DNA from: an uncultured Lachnospiraceae bacterium
Lineage (GTDB): Bacteria; Bacillota; Clostridia; Lachnospirales; Lachnospiraceae
Direction: 5' to 3'
NCBI GenBank assembly: GCA_947626365.1
Contig: CANQRW010000024.1
Span: forward strand, 1 to 46,167
Length of the DNA stretch: 46,167 bases
A program made the translations under genes and the position numbers. The notes under the pieces were generated by a model. That model saw nothing but the letters and a program-made list of their open reading frames with translations. It had not been told where the DNA came from and ran no database searches. Positions 7,651 through 15,055 of the stretch are shown one piece after another (the stretch's first letter is position 1; each line of letters opens with the position of its first letter).

Positions 7651-9744
7651 ATGTTTGCCGTAATGTGGAAGAAGATACCCGCATTAGCCGCCGCAGTGGG
7701 ACTGATTGTGGGCAGTATTGGTTTTAATCATACAGCGTTTGCCGCTGAGCTTCCGGATCGTGCTTTCAAAGTAGGATTCGTGACGGACTGCAGTCCGGTG
7801 TCTCTCGCGGATGAGAACGGAGACCTGGCAGGAATCACCAGGCTGGTTCTGGACCGTATCAGCGGGCTGGCGGGAGTGGAGTTTGATTATGTGGCCCTCC
7901 CGAGCGGCGATGTGACTTACGATTATCTGGTGGATGAGGGCTTTGATCTGGTCACCAGCGTGGAATATAATAAAGAAAATCAGAATGCCAGAGGGATTCT
8001 GATGAGCGATCCTTACCTGTCCAGCCGCAAGGTGATCGTGGCCAGGGAGGGAATCGATTTTACATACAACGAGAATTTAAAAGTGGCTATATCCACCGGT
8101 TCCCAGACGCTGCGGAAGGTTCTGACCAGCCAGTACCCCAATTTCCAGCTGGTGGATTATCCTTCCATGGAAGCCTGTCTGGACGCCCTTGTGGCGAAGA
8201 AGGCGGATATCCTGATCCAGAACCAGTACGTGGTGGAACACTGGCTGTATAAGCCTGCTTACCGCTCCCTGAAGGTGGTCCCGATCGTGGGCCTGGATGA
8301 CATGCTCTGCTTCTCGGCTGTGGTGCCCCTCAGCCAGATGGAGGGCGGACCGATCTGGGAGGAGAGGGAGCTTCTGATCGGTCGGCTGAATGAGGCGATC
8401 AGCCAGCTGACAGAAGACGAGATGGCCCTGTACATTATTGAAGGGACCATGACGAATCCGTATAAAATGACGGCCGGAGATATTTTTTATCAGTATCGGT
8501 ATGCGGCGGCGGCCCTTATGGCGGCTTTGCTGCTGATCGTTGTTCTGCTGTGCCTGCTTCTGAAGGCCAGAATCAGGGCGATGGAGGACAGGGCGGACGC
8601 CCGGGCCAAGGGAAGGTTTCTGTCTACCATGAGCCATGAGATCCGTACGCCCCTCAATGGCCTGATCGGGCTCAATTACCTTATGGGACAGAATCTGGGA
8701 GACCGTCAGAAGCTGTCCGGTTATCTTCGCCAGTCTACGACTACGGCCAAGTATCTGTTGTCCCTGGTCAATGACATTCTGGATATGTCCAAGCTTCAGG
8801 AACAATCCATGAAGCTGGATGAGAGCAATGTGAATCTTCATCTTCTGTCCTCCACGGCAGCTTCCATTGTGAAGAGCGGCATGGATGAGAAGGGGATTCA
8901 TTTTGAGATTGATATTGATCTGCCGTATCCGGAGATCATAGGGGACCAGGCCCGCATCCAGCAGGTTGTGATGAACATGCTGGACAATGCCCGGAAATTT
9001 ACCGCGGAGGGCGGACATGTGAGTTTTGCCGCCGCTCAGGAGATGGACGAGAACGGACAGGTTTCCACCACGTTCCAGGTGACGGATGACGGCTGCGGTA
9101 TGAGCGAAGAGTTCCGTGAGCATATTTTTGATACATTCTCCCAGGAACTGGAGACGGTATCCAAGGGGAATCAGGGTACCGGCCTGGGTATGGCGATCAG
9201 CTGCCGTCTGGCCCGTCTGATGGGCGGCGACCTGAGCGTCGTCAGTCATAAGGGAGAGGGGAGTGAATTTACCTTCACATTTCCTGCCAGACCGGCGCCG
9301 ACGGGAACGGCGGAACAGGAGGAATGGGTTCCCGAAGAGGAGGCTGTTCCGCCGCGGGACAAGGAAGAAGACGTCTCCGGGAAGATTCTGGTGGCGGAGG
9401 ACAACGAGCTGAATGCGGAGATTATTCTGGAACTTCTGAATGATGTGGGCGTCTCTGCCGACCTTGCCGTCAACGGGCGGGAGGCGGTTCAGAGATTTGC
9501 GGCGTCCCGGGAAGGCGAATACCGGCTGATACTCATGGATCTGCTGATGCCGGAGATGGATGGTTTTGAGGCCACCCGGACGATTCGCGCCATGAAGCGC
9601 AGGGATGCGGCTGCCGTCCGCATCTATGCCTGTACGGCCAACTCCTTCCAGGAGGACAGGGATCGGGCCATAGCAAGCGGAATGGATGATTTCATCATGA
9701 AGCCCATTGATGTGGAGGCGCTGATGAAGAAACTGAAAGAATAG
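7651..9744 (+). CDS. Hybrid sensor histidine kinase with solute-binding-protein sensor and receiver
   Basis: A 697-residue membrane kinase. A signal/anchor segment (about residues 8-32) is followed by an extracellular solute-binding domain of the bacterial family 3 type (starting FKVGFVTDCSPVSL, about 35-270), a transmembrane helix (about 285-306), a HisKA domain with FLSTMSHEIRTPLNG and phospho-acceptor His329, a HATPase domain (N-box VMNMLDNARKF, GTGLGMAIS) and a C-terminal receiver with acceptor Asp630 (LILMDLLMPEMDG) and conserved Thr and Lys (ACTAN, MKPID). It would sense a small amino-acid-like ligand outside and pass phosphate to its own receiver. There is no output domain and no HPt or response regulator gene beside it, so the final partner is unknown. 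ATG 7651 is preferred over GTG 7642 because AAAGGTG lies 7 bp before it. Confidence 0.9.
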   Translation: MFAVMWKKIPALAAAVGLIVGSIGFNHTAFAAELPDRAFKVGFVTDCSPVSLADENGDLAGITRLVLDRISGLAGVEFDYVALPSGDVTYDYLVDEGFDLVTSVEYNKENQNARGILMSDPYLSSRKVIVAREGIDFTYNENLKVAISTGSQTLRKVLTSQYPNFQLVDYPSMEACLDALVAKKADILIQNQYVVEHWLYKPAYRSLKVVPIVGLDDMLCFSAVVPLSQMEGGPIWEERELLIGRLNEAISQLTEDEMALYIIEGTMTNPYKMTAGDIFYQYRYAAAALMAALLLIVVLLCLLLKARIRAMEDRADARAKGRFLSTMSHEIRTPLNGLIGLNYLMGQNLGDRQKLSGYLRQSTTTAKYLLSLVNDILDMSKLQEQSMKLDESNVNLHLLSSTAASIVKSGMDEKGIHFEIDIDLPYPEIIGDQARIQQVVMNMLDNARKFTAEGGHVSFAAAQEMDENGQVSTTFQVTDDGCGMSEEFREHIFDTFSQELETVSKGNQGTGLGMAISCRLARLMGGDLSVVSHKGEGSEFTFTFPARPAPTGTAEQEEWVPEEEAVPPRDKEEDVSGKILVAEDNELNAEIILELLNDVGVSADLAVNGREAVQRFAASREGEYRLILMDLLMPEMDGFEATRTIRAMKRRDAAAVRIYACTANSFQEDRDRAIASGMDDFIMKPIDVEALMKKLKE

Positions 9745-9764
9745 AATATAACAGACGGTAAGAC

Positions 9765-9800
9765 AAATGGGAATTTCGCGGCGGCGGAATTCCCATTTTT
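9765..9800 (+). terminator. Terminator of the sensor kinase gene
   Basis: AAATGGGAATT (9765-9775) pairs with AATTCCCATTT (9788-9798) around a GC-rich loop, followed by TT. The symmetric A and T flanks would let it work from both strands, but the gene on the other strand ends 75 bp away. Confidence 0.75.
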
Positions 9801-9874
9801 GGCTGTGACAGTACGCGGAAAAGGACGCCGCGCCGAAGGTGTGTTCTGTGAGGCGGAATCCTTTCTGCATGGAT

Positions 9875-10897
9875 TTAGTTTTCCACGGTCAGTACCCGGA
9901 AATTCAGGTCGGACCAGCTGCTTCCGATCAGATAGGAAGTGTAGTTTTTCCCTGCCGCGATGTCCACTGAGTAGGAGACCAGCGGGTCGCGGAAGCTGCT
10001 GCCGTTTACGGCCGCGCCGATGATCAGGACGGGCAGCTCGCGGATGACGGAGAAATTGGCAGAGTTGGTGATGTAGAACTGGTAGGTTCCGGCCATGGCC
10101 TGCTTGTAGGCGGTTACATCATGGAATCCCACGTTGCGGAAGACCGTATCGTGGCTGTAGAGCATCACGTCGAAGGAAGATCCGCTGTAAGCCATGTTAG
10201 CTACCCGGTAGCAGCCGGTATTGGGATTTAAGGTATTGCAGCCGGTATCATCTACCTGAATCAGATCTACGCCGCCGGCCGCGGTATCCGTCAGCACAAG
10301 GGTATATTTCTGGCCGGCAGAGAAGGGAAGGCTCTCCTGAACCACGAGGGTCCGCAGGCCTGTGGTTCTCCGGACAGAAATGGTGTGGAAACCGTCGGAG
10401 ATCCGGCGGTAGTTTGTGATTGTACCAAAACCCACATTGGATGCATAAGTTGTATTATCGATGGTTAAGCTGACGCTTGTATTGGCAGTGGAAGCGTTCA
10501 GGAAACGAATCTGGCCGTACTGCTGGGCTGAACCGCTGCAGCTTGTGCAGACGGAACAGTTGGGGCAGGCGGGGAAGGAGGGCCATGACGGCCAGTAGTT
10601 TCCGCCGGGCCAGACCGGAGAACCGCCTTCCGGCGCAATGGGATGGGTAAGGCCGTAATCATTATCTGAGGAGCCGCTGCCGGAACCGCTGCTTCCGGAG
10701 CTGCTGCTGCCCGGATAGACCGGCAAGGAATTAGGCGGGGCTACGGGAGTCGTGAGGCCGCTGCTGTCGTCGGTGCCGCCGCCGGTAGATGGGCCGGGGA
10801 ACACGGGAAGTCCGCCCTCCGGAGCAACCGGTGTGGTCAGTCCGTAATCATTGTTTGCAGTTGTCACAGTTGTGGTAGTGGTGGTGTTGGAAGCCAT
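9875..10897 (-). CDS. DUF4397 domain protein with three N-terminal Pro/Gly repeats
   Basis: A 340-residue protein. The N-terminal part holds three ~22-residue repeats with the core GLTTPVAPEGGLPVFPG (variants GLTTPVAPPNSLPVYPG and GLTHPIAPEGGSPVWPG), separated by Ser/Gly-rich spacers, then a short Cys segment (CPNCSVCTSC). From about residue 130 follow two DUF4397-like beta domains (starting GQIRFLNASTANTSVSL and YRVANMAYSGSSFDVML). DUF4397 domains are usually secreted or surface proteins of unknown function, yet no signal peptide is visible here. ATG 10897 follows AGGAGG. A sequence matching the late mother-cell sigma-K promoter pattern lies just upstream, so a spore coat or exosporium protein is a reasonable guess, not shown. 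Confidence 0.8.
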   Translation of the reverse strand: MASNTTTTTTVTTANNDYGLTTPVAPEGGLPVFPGPSTGGGTDDSSGLTTPVAPPNSLPVYPGSSSSGSSGSGSGSSDNDYGLTHPIAPEGGSPVWPGGNYWPSWPSFPACPNCSVCTSCSGSAQQYGQIRFLNASTANTSVSLTIDNTTYASNVGFGTITNYRRISDGFHTISVRRTTGLRTLVVQESLPFSAGQKYTLVLTDTAAGGVDLIQVDDTGCNTLNPNTGCYRVANMAYSGSSFDVMLYSHDTVFRNVGFHDVTAYKQAMAGTYQFYITNSANFSVIRELPVLIIGAAVNGSSFRDPLVSYSVDIAAGKNYTSYLIGSSWSDLNFRVLTVEN

Positions 10898-10922
10898 AGG
10901 AATGCCTCCTGGTGTTTTACTT

Positions 10923-10950
10923 TAGACTATGTAAAGCGGCATTTCCCTGT
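10923..10950 (-). promoter_or_regulatory. Possible sigma-K-type promoter for the DUF4397 gene
   Basis: Read on the minus strand, CATAGTCTA (10931-10923) matches the sigma-K -10 pattern CATAnnnTA, and AC (10950-10949) stands 17 bp upstream, the spacing expected for its -35 element. No good sigma-A promoter was seen in the same stretch. The patterns are short, so chance is possible. Confidence 0.4.
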
Positions 10951-10993
10951 TACCGGCGAGCGGATAAAAAAGAAAAATTCTTTCTGTGGGCGG

Positions 10994-11022
10994 TTGACAA
11001 ATACGGGAACTCATGATAAGAT
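10994..11022 (+). promoter_or_regulatory. tRNA promoter
   Basis: TTGACA (10994-10999), 17-bp spacer, TAAGAT (11017-11022). Transcription would begin about 25 bp before the tRNA. Confidence 0.8.
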
Positions 11023-11053
11023 AACATACGGCTCAAATGAGGGGCCATGAAAG

Positions 11054-11126
11054 GCTGGCGTGGCACAAGCGGTAGCGCACCTCATTGGTAGTGAGGAGGT
11101 CACGGGTCCGAGTCCCGTCGCCAGCT
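11054..11126 (+). tRNA. tRNA-Thr (anticodon GGT), unusual
   Basis: A 73-nt cloverleaf: acceptor GCTGGCG/CGCCAGC (perfect), D stem GCAC/GCGC with one A-C mismatch, anticodon stem CCTCA/TGAGG with loop TTGGTAG so the anticodon is GGT (reads ACC/ACU, threonine), 5-nt variable loop, T stem ACGGG/CCCGT with loop TCCGAGT. G1-C72 and C2-G71 fit threonine identity. Odd points: base 55 is C instead of the near-universal T, base 73 is T rather than A, and no CCA is encoded (TCTTA follows). It has its own strong promoter and a terminator. It is either a divergent second tRNA-Thr or a tRNA with another role. Confidence 0.85.
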
Positions 11127-11138
11127 CTTAAAAGAAAA

Positions 11139-11175
11139 GGGAAATCCTGAATGAGCAGGGTTTCCCATTTTCATT
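11139..11175 (+). terminator. Terminator after the tRNA
   Basis: GGGAAATCCTG (11139-11149) pairs with CAGGGTTTCCC (11156-11166) with one T-G pair and a 6-nt loop, followed by ATTTTCATT. Confidence 0.75.
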
Positions 11176-11264
11176 ACAGCGGCATGAAGGGGAGAAGTTT
11201 GCGGCGGATTGGCGGCGGCTGCTCCTCACAAGCGGAATGACAATCATAATCCATGGAGGGAAAT

Positions 11265-12968
11265 ATGGCGAACACGATGGAAGAACCCAGAATGGAAGAG
11301 AATAAAGAAGCGGCGGAGAGTTCAAAAAACTTTATCGAGCAGGAGATTGAGAAAGACCTGGCGGAGGGCGTCTATGATCATGTGCAGACCCGTTTTCCGC
11401 CGGAGCCCAACGGATACCTGCATATCGGGCATGCCAAGTCGATTCTTCTGAATTACGGCCTGGCGAAGGAATACGGCGGCAAGTTCAACTTCCGGTTTGA
11501 TGATACCAATCCTACCAAGGAGAAGACAGAGTTTGTGGAGTCCATCATCGAGGACGTGAAATGGCTGGGGGCCGATTTCGAGGACAGGCTGTTCTTCGCG
11601 TCGGATTATTTTGAGCAGATGTATGAGTGCGCTGTCCTGCTGATCAAGAAGGGCAAGGCTTTCGTCTGCGACTTGAGCGCCGACGAGATTAAGGAATACC
11701 GGGGAGATTTCACCACGCCCGGCAGGGAAAGCCCTTATCGGAACCGGAGCGTTGAGGAGAATCTGAAGCTTTTCGAGGAGATGAAGGCCGGCGTTTACGC
11801 CGACGGCGAGAAGGTACTCCGGGCTAAGATCGATATGGCAAGCCCCAACATCAACATGCGGGATCCGGTCATCTACCGTGTGGCCCATATGAGCCATCAC
11901 AATACCGGGGACAAATGGTGCATCTATCCCATGTACGATTTTGCCCATCCTATCGAGGACGCCATCGAGCATATTACCCATTCTATCTGCACCCTGGAGT
12001 TTGAGGATCACCGTCCCCTCTACGACTGGGTAGTGCGGGAGTGCGAATTTGAGAATCCGCCCCGGCAGATTGAGTTTGCCAAGCTGTACCTGACCAACGT
12101 AGTCACCGGCAAGCGGTACATCAAGAAGCTGGTGGAGGACGGGATCGTGGACGGCTGGGATGATCCGCGGCTGGTGTCCATCGCGGCCTTGCGGCGCCGC
12201 GGCTACACGCCGGAGTCCATTAAGAAGTTTGTGGAGCTCTGCGGCGTGTCCAAGGCTAACAGCTCCGTGGACTATGCTATGCTGGAGTACTGTATCCGGG
12301 AGGATCTTAAGCTGAAAAAGCCCAGGATGATGGCGGTTCTGGACCCGGTAAAGCTGATTATCGACAATTATCCGGAGGGCCAGAAAGAGCTGCTTACGGT
12401 TCCCAACAATACGGAGAATGAGGAGCTGGGTTTCCGCCAGGTTCCCTTCTCACGCGAACTGTATATTGAGCGTGAGGACTTCATGGAGGTGCCTCCCAGG
12501 AAATATTTCCGTCTGTTCCCCGGCAACGAGGTGAGGCTTTTCGGGGCCTATTTCGTCACATGTGCCGGCTGTGAGAAGGATGAGGACGGCAATGTGACCG
12601 CAGTTCACGTCACTTACGATCCGGAGACCAAAAGCGGTTCCGGTTTTACCGGGCGTAAGGTGAAAGGGACCATCCACTGGGTCTGCGCGGATACGGCGAA
12701 GCAGGTGGAATGCCGCCTGTATGAGAATATCGTGGATGAGGAGAAGGGAAAGCTGAACGATGACGGCACCCTGAACTTAAATCCCAACTCCCTGACGGTT
12801 CTTAAGAACTGTTACGTGGAGCCTGCCCTTGCGGACGCTGAGGCTTACGACAGTTTCCAGTTTATGCGCAGCGGTTACTTCTGCGTGGACGCTAAGGACA
12901 GTACTCCCGACGCGCCGGTGTTCAACCGGATCGTGTCTCTGAAGAGTTCCTTCAAGCTGGAGAAATGA
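11265..12968 (+). CDS. glnS: Glutaminyl-tRNA synthetase
   Basis: Charges tRNA-Gln directly. Class I GlnRS signature [17 protein letters not shown] is near residues 45-60, with HIGH at 53-56; RFDDTNP follows as expected, and the catalytic core is followed by the two anticodon-binding beta-barrels. The second motif is degenerate (VVTGKR in place of VMSKR). Length 567 fits the family (about 550-570). ATG 11265 has GGAGGG at 11255-11260; an ATG at 11253 would add four residues without a ribosome binding site. Many Firmicutes lack GlnRS and use the Gat amidotransferase, so this enzyme points to a clostridial lineage that gained it. No clear promoter lies between the tRNA terminator and the gene. 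Confidence 0.95.
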   Translation: MANTMEEPRMEENKEAAESSKNFIEQEIEKDLAEGVYDHVQTRFPPEPNGYLHIGHAKSILLNYGLAKEYGGKFNFRFDDTNPTKEKTEFVESIIEDVKWLGADFEDRLFFASDYFEQMYECAVLLIKKGKAFVCDLSADEIKEYRGDFTTPGRESPYRNRSVEENLKLFEEMKAGVYADGEKVLRAKIDMASPNINMRDPVIYRVAHMSHHNTGDKWCIYPMYDFAHPIEDAIEHITHSICTLEFEDHRPLYDWVVRECEFENPPRQIEFAKLYLTNVVTGKRYIKKLVEDGIVDGWDDPRLVSIAALRRRGYTPESIKKFVELCGVSKANSSVDYAMLEYCIREDLKLKKPRMMAVLDPVKLIIDNYPEGQKELLTVPNNTENEELGFRQVPFSRELYIEREDFMEVPPRKYFRLFPGNEVRLFGAYFVTCAGCEKDEDGNVTAVHVTYDPETKSGSGFTGRKVKGTIHWVCADTAKQVECRLYENIVDEEKGKLNDDGTLNLNPNSLTVLKNCYVEPALADAEAYDSFQFMRSGYFCVDAKDSTPDAPVFNRIVSLKSSFKLEK

Positions 12969-13041
12969 TAACCGGCGGGCTGCAGGACGGCAAAGAACTG
13001 CGGGCGCAGGCCTGCAGATAAAATTGAAAGCGTATATACAA

Positions 13042-13080
13042 AGGCTGAAACGCGGGAAGAAACTGCGGGTCAGCCTTTTT
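13042..13080 (+). terminator. Terminator of glnS
   Basis: AGGCTGA (13042-13048) pairs with TCAGCCT (13070-13076), followed by a T run to 13080. Confidence 0.8.
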
Positions 13081-13204
13081 GCGGTATAAATTTGTGGGAA
13101 AGGGAGAATTCGCGCAGGATCTGATGAACGGACAGATCCGGTATAAGACGGCTGACGGGCAGGGAGATCCGGTTTCAGAATCTGCTGAAATGGGATTGAT
13201 TACA

Positions 13205-13251
13205 GAAAAAACTGCCGCCGGACATCTCAAATCAAAGGATCCGGCGGCAGT
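13205..13251 (-). terminator. Terminator of the Ala-rich protein gene
   Basis: ACTGCCGCCGGA (13211-13222) and TCCGGCGGCAGT (13240-13251) form a perfect 12-bp stem; on the minus strand it is followed by six T (13205-13210). Confidence 0.85.
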
Positions 13252-13273
13252 CTGCCTTAACTGTTTAAAATGA

Positions 13274-13927
13274 TCAGAGCTGCTTATTGTCGTCTTCGAT
13301 AGTGGCGGAGTCGGCGGCTTCTTCCAATGCTTCCGCAGCCTCCTTGGCAGTCTCGGCAAAGGCCTTGGCGGCATCTTCGGCGGCCTCGCCGGCAGCCTCT
13401 GCCTTGTCCTCGGCGGCGTCGGTAACTTCCTCAATCTCTTCGGACAGAGCGTTGAGGGAATCATCTGCCTTCGCGGCCGCATCCTCCGCAGCTTCCGCAA
13501 CGGCCCCGGCCGCATCCTCCGCAGCAGCCTCTCCGGTCCCGGCGGCAGCGTCTTCGGCGGCCTCAGCGGCGTCCTTGCCGAGGGATTTGGCCTTCTCGGC
13601 CACGGCCTTGGCTTTGTCCTTTGCGAAGTCGGCGGCAGTCTTGGCAGCCTCAGCGGCATGGCCGGCGGCGCCCTTCAGCTTCTCCACAGCCTCGTCCTTC
13701 TTCTGGAAGAGAGCAGTGTACTTGCGCTCGGGAGCGGAAGCATCCAGGGAGTCCAGCTCGCTCATATCATCCTCGAACAGATTGTCCTCATCTCCCTCAA
13801 AATCGTGAAAATCTTCGTCCAGTTCCTTGCTGAAAGATTTGTACCTGATAAAGTAGGAAACAGCAGCGGCGGCAGTTCCCACAACTGCGGCCAGGGCAAG
13901 CAGTTTGCCAAATTTTTTCTTTTCCAT
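13274..13927 (-). CDS. Membrane-anchored Ala/Glu/Lys-rich helical protein, YtxH-like
   Basis: A 217-residue protein of unknown role. Residues about 8-27 form a transmembrane helix after a KKK start, followed by a short acidic segment (ELDEDFHDFEGDEDN) and then about 140 residues of Ala-rich amphipathic repeats with AEKAK, AEAAEDAA and similar 11-residue periodicity like LEA or YtxH general-stress proteins. In that family the helical part lies in the cytoplasm or along the membrane and expression is stress-induced; here that is inference. Composition makes homology calls unreliable. The start has AAAGGGG upstream. Transcribed from its own promoter and closed by a strong terminator. Confidence 0.75.
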   Translation of the reverse strand: MEKKKFGKLLALAAVVGTAAAAVSYFIRYKSFSKELDEDFHDFEGDEDNLFEDDMSELDSLDASAPERKYTALFQKKDEAVEKLKGAAGHAAEAAKTAADFAKDKAKAVAEKAKSLGKDAAEAAEDAAAGTGEAAAEDAAGAVAEAAEDAAAKADDSLNALSEEIEEVTDAAEDKAEAAGEAAEDAAKAFAETAKEAAEALEEAADSATIEDDNKQL

Positions 13928-13966
13928 AATAGAGATACCCCTTTCTGAATCATAGTCATTTTCTCT

Positions 13967-13995
13967 ATTGTAATACCATTATCCCAAAAAATAAA
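13967..13995 (-). promoter_or_regulatory. Promoter for the Ala-rich protein gene
   Basis: Minus strand: TTTATT (13995-13990), 17-bp spacer, TACAAT (13972-13967), about 40 bp before the start codon. Confidence 0.5.
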
Positions 13996-14046
13996 GGAAA
14001 ATATAAAGAAAATTTTGAAAACCGGGCAAAACCTGAGAGGAAATGC

Positions 14047-14943
14047 CTATCTGCCCATCTTTCTGTGGTAAATCCGGGCGATCTCGTTCAGAATCTCCGT
14101 GTGTGTGAAATCCTTGGCGTATACGATCTGAATTTCCCGGACCATGCTCAGATTTTCAATGGGAAGGATACGGAGCTTGTTCTTCCGCACCTCGTCCTCA
14201 CAGGAGCTTTTGGAGATGACGGATACGCCGAAATTGGCCCGGACCAGTTCCTTGATGGCATCGTTGTTGTCCACCTCCAGGATGACGTTGAAGGCGCTTA
14301 AGGACTGGTTCTTTCCAATCAGGCTGTTCTCGAACAGGTTTCTGGTACCGGAATCCGGAAGGCGCAGGATCATCTTCTCCTGCTTCAGCTCATCCAGGGT
14401 AACCACGCTTCTGGAGGAGAGGGGGTTGTCATTGGAGACAGCCAGGACCAGGTAGTCTGTATCCAGAAGAATCGAGTTGTAAGATTCCGGATGAACCAGG
14501 GCGCCTTCAATGATGGCGATGGATATCTCATAAGTCCGCAGTTTATCATAAATATTCTTTATGGTATCCGAAATTACCGTTATATGAATATCCGGATGCT
14601 CCGCCCCGTAGATGGCCAGCACCTGGGAGACGATGTTGTTTTCCGCGGTGGGGGTGACGCCGATGGTCAGGCGGCGGATCCTTTTTTTCTCGTCATCCAG
14701 CGCCTGCTTCAGGGTTCCGTAGAGGTTCTTGATGCGGCGGGCGTAGCGGACCGCGATTTTCCCTTCATCCGTGAGAATCAGCCGTTTTTCAGCCCGATTG
14801 AAGATGCGTATGCCAAGTTCGTCTTCCAGAAGTTTGATGTGGTGGCTGACGGCGGGCTGGGTCATATTGAGCTGCCTGGCGGTTTCCGTGAAGTTTAAAG
14901 TGTCCACGACAGACAGCAGCGTCTCAATCTTTGAATCAAGCAT
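14047..14943 (-). CDS. LysR-family transcriptional regulator, divergent from an antiporter
   Basis: A 298-residue regulator with the LysR winged helix at residues 1-60 (TLNFTETARQLNMTQPAVSHHIKLLEDELG) and a periplasmic-binding-like effector domain from about 90 (LTIGVTPTAENNIVSQVL). Such proteins bind near the divergent promoter and act with a small effector. It is transcribed away from the antiporter gene at 15056, the standard layout for a LysR regulator and its target, so it probably controls the antiporter and itself. The effector is unknown. Confidence 0.9.
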   Translation of the reverse strand: MLDSKIETLLSVVDTLNFTETARQLNMTQPAVSHHIKLLEDELGIRIFNRAEKRLILTDEGKIAVRYARRIKNLYGTLKQALDDEKKRIRRLTIGVTPTAENNIVSQVLAIYGAEHPDIHITVISDTIKNIYDKLRTYEISIAIIEGALVHPESYNSILLDTDYLVLAVSNDNPLSSRSVVTLDELKQEKMILRLPDSGTRNLFENSLIGKNQSLSAFNVILEVDNNDAIKELVRANFGVSVISKSSCEDEVRKNKLRILPIENLSMVREIQIVYAKDFTHTEILNEIARIYHRKMGR

Positions 14944-14990
14944 AGCGCACCTCCATAAAGATTATTTATGATTTATAAGAAAAATTTGAT

Positions 14991-15019
14991 TTTATTTTAT
15001 CAGAAAATGTGCGTATAAT
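14991..15019 (+). promoter_or_regulatory. Activator-type promoter for the antiporter gene
   Basis: A perfect TATAAT (15014-15019) has only a poor -35 (TTTATT, 14991-14996) at 17 bp, as expected of a LysR-activated promoter. The AT-rich dyad TTAT...ATAA around 14962-14988 is a candidate LysR site; this is weak evidence. Confidence 0.45.
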
Positions 15020-15055
15020 CAACTGAAAATATAAATCTGGAAGAGGGAATGCACT

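Larger units (their letters stand above)
12969..13273. other. Gap between glnS and the Ala-rich gene
   Basis: Contains only the two terminators described separately; a 64-codon open frame at 13079-13273 runs through the terminator hairpin and has no ribosome binding site, so I do not call it a gene. Confidence 0.7.

Noticed and set aside
13079-13273. Small gene of 64 codons after glnS
   Set aside because: Runs through a terminator hairpin, lacks a ribosome binding site and has no known motif.
13287-13808. Ser/Ala-rich open frame opposite the YtxH-like gene
   Set aside because: Direct antisense of an Ala-rich repeat sequence; low complexity only.
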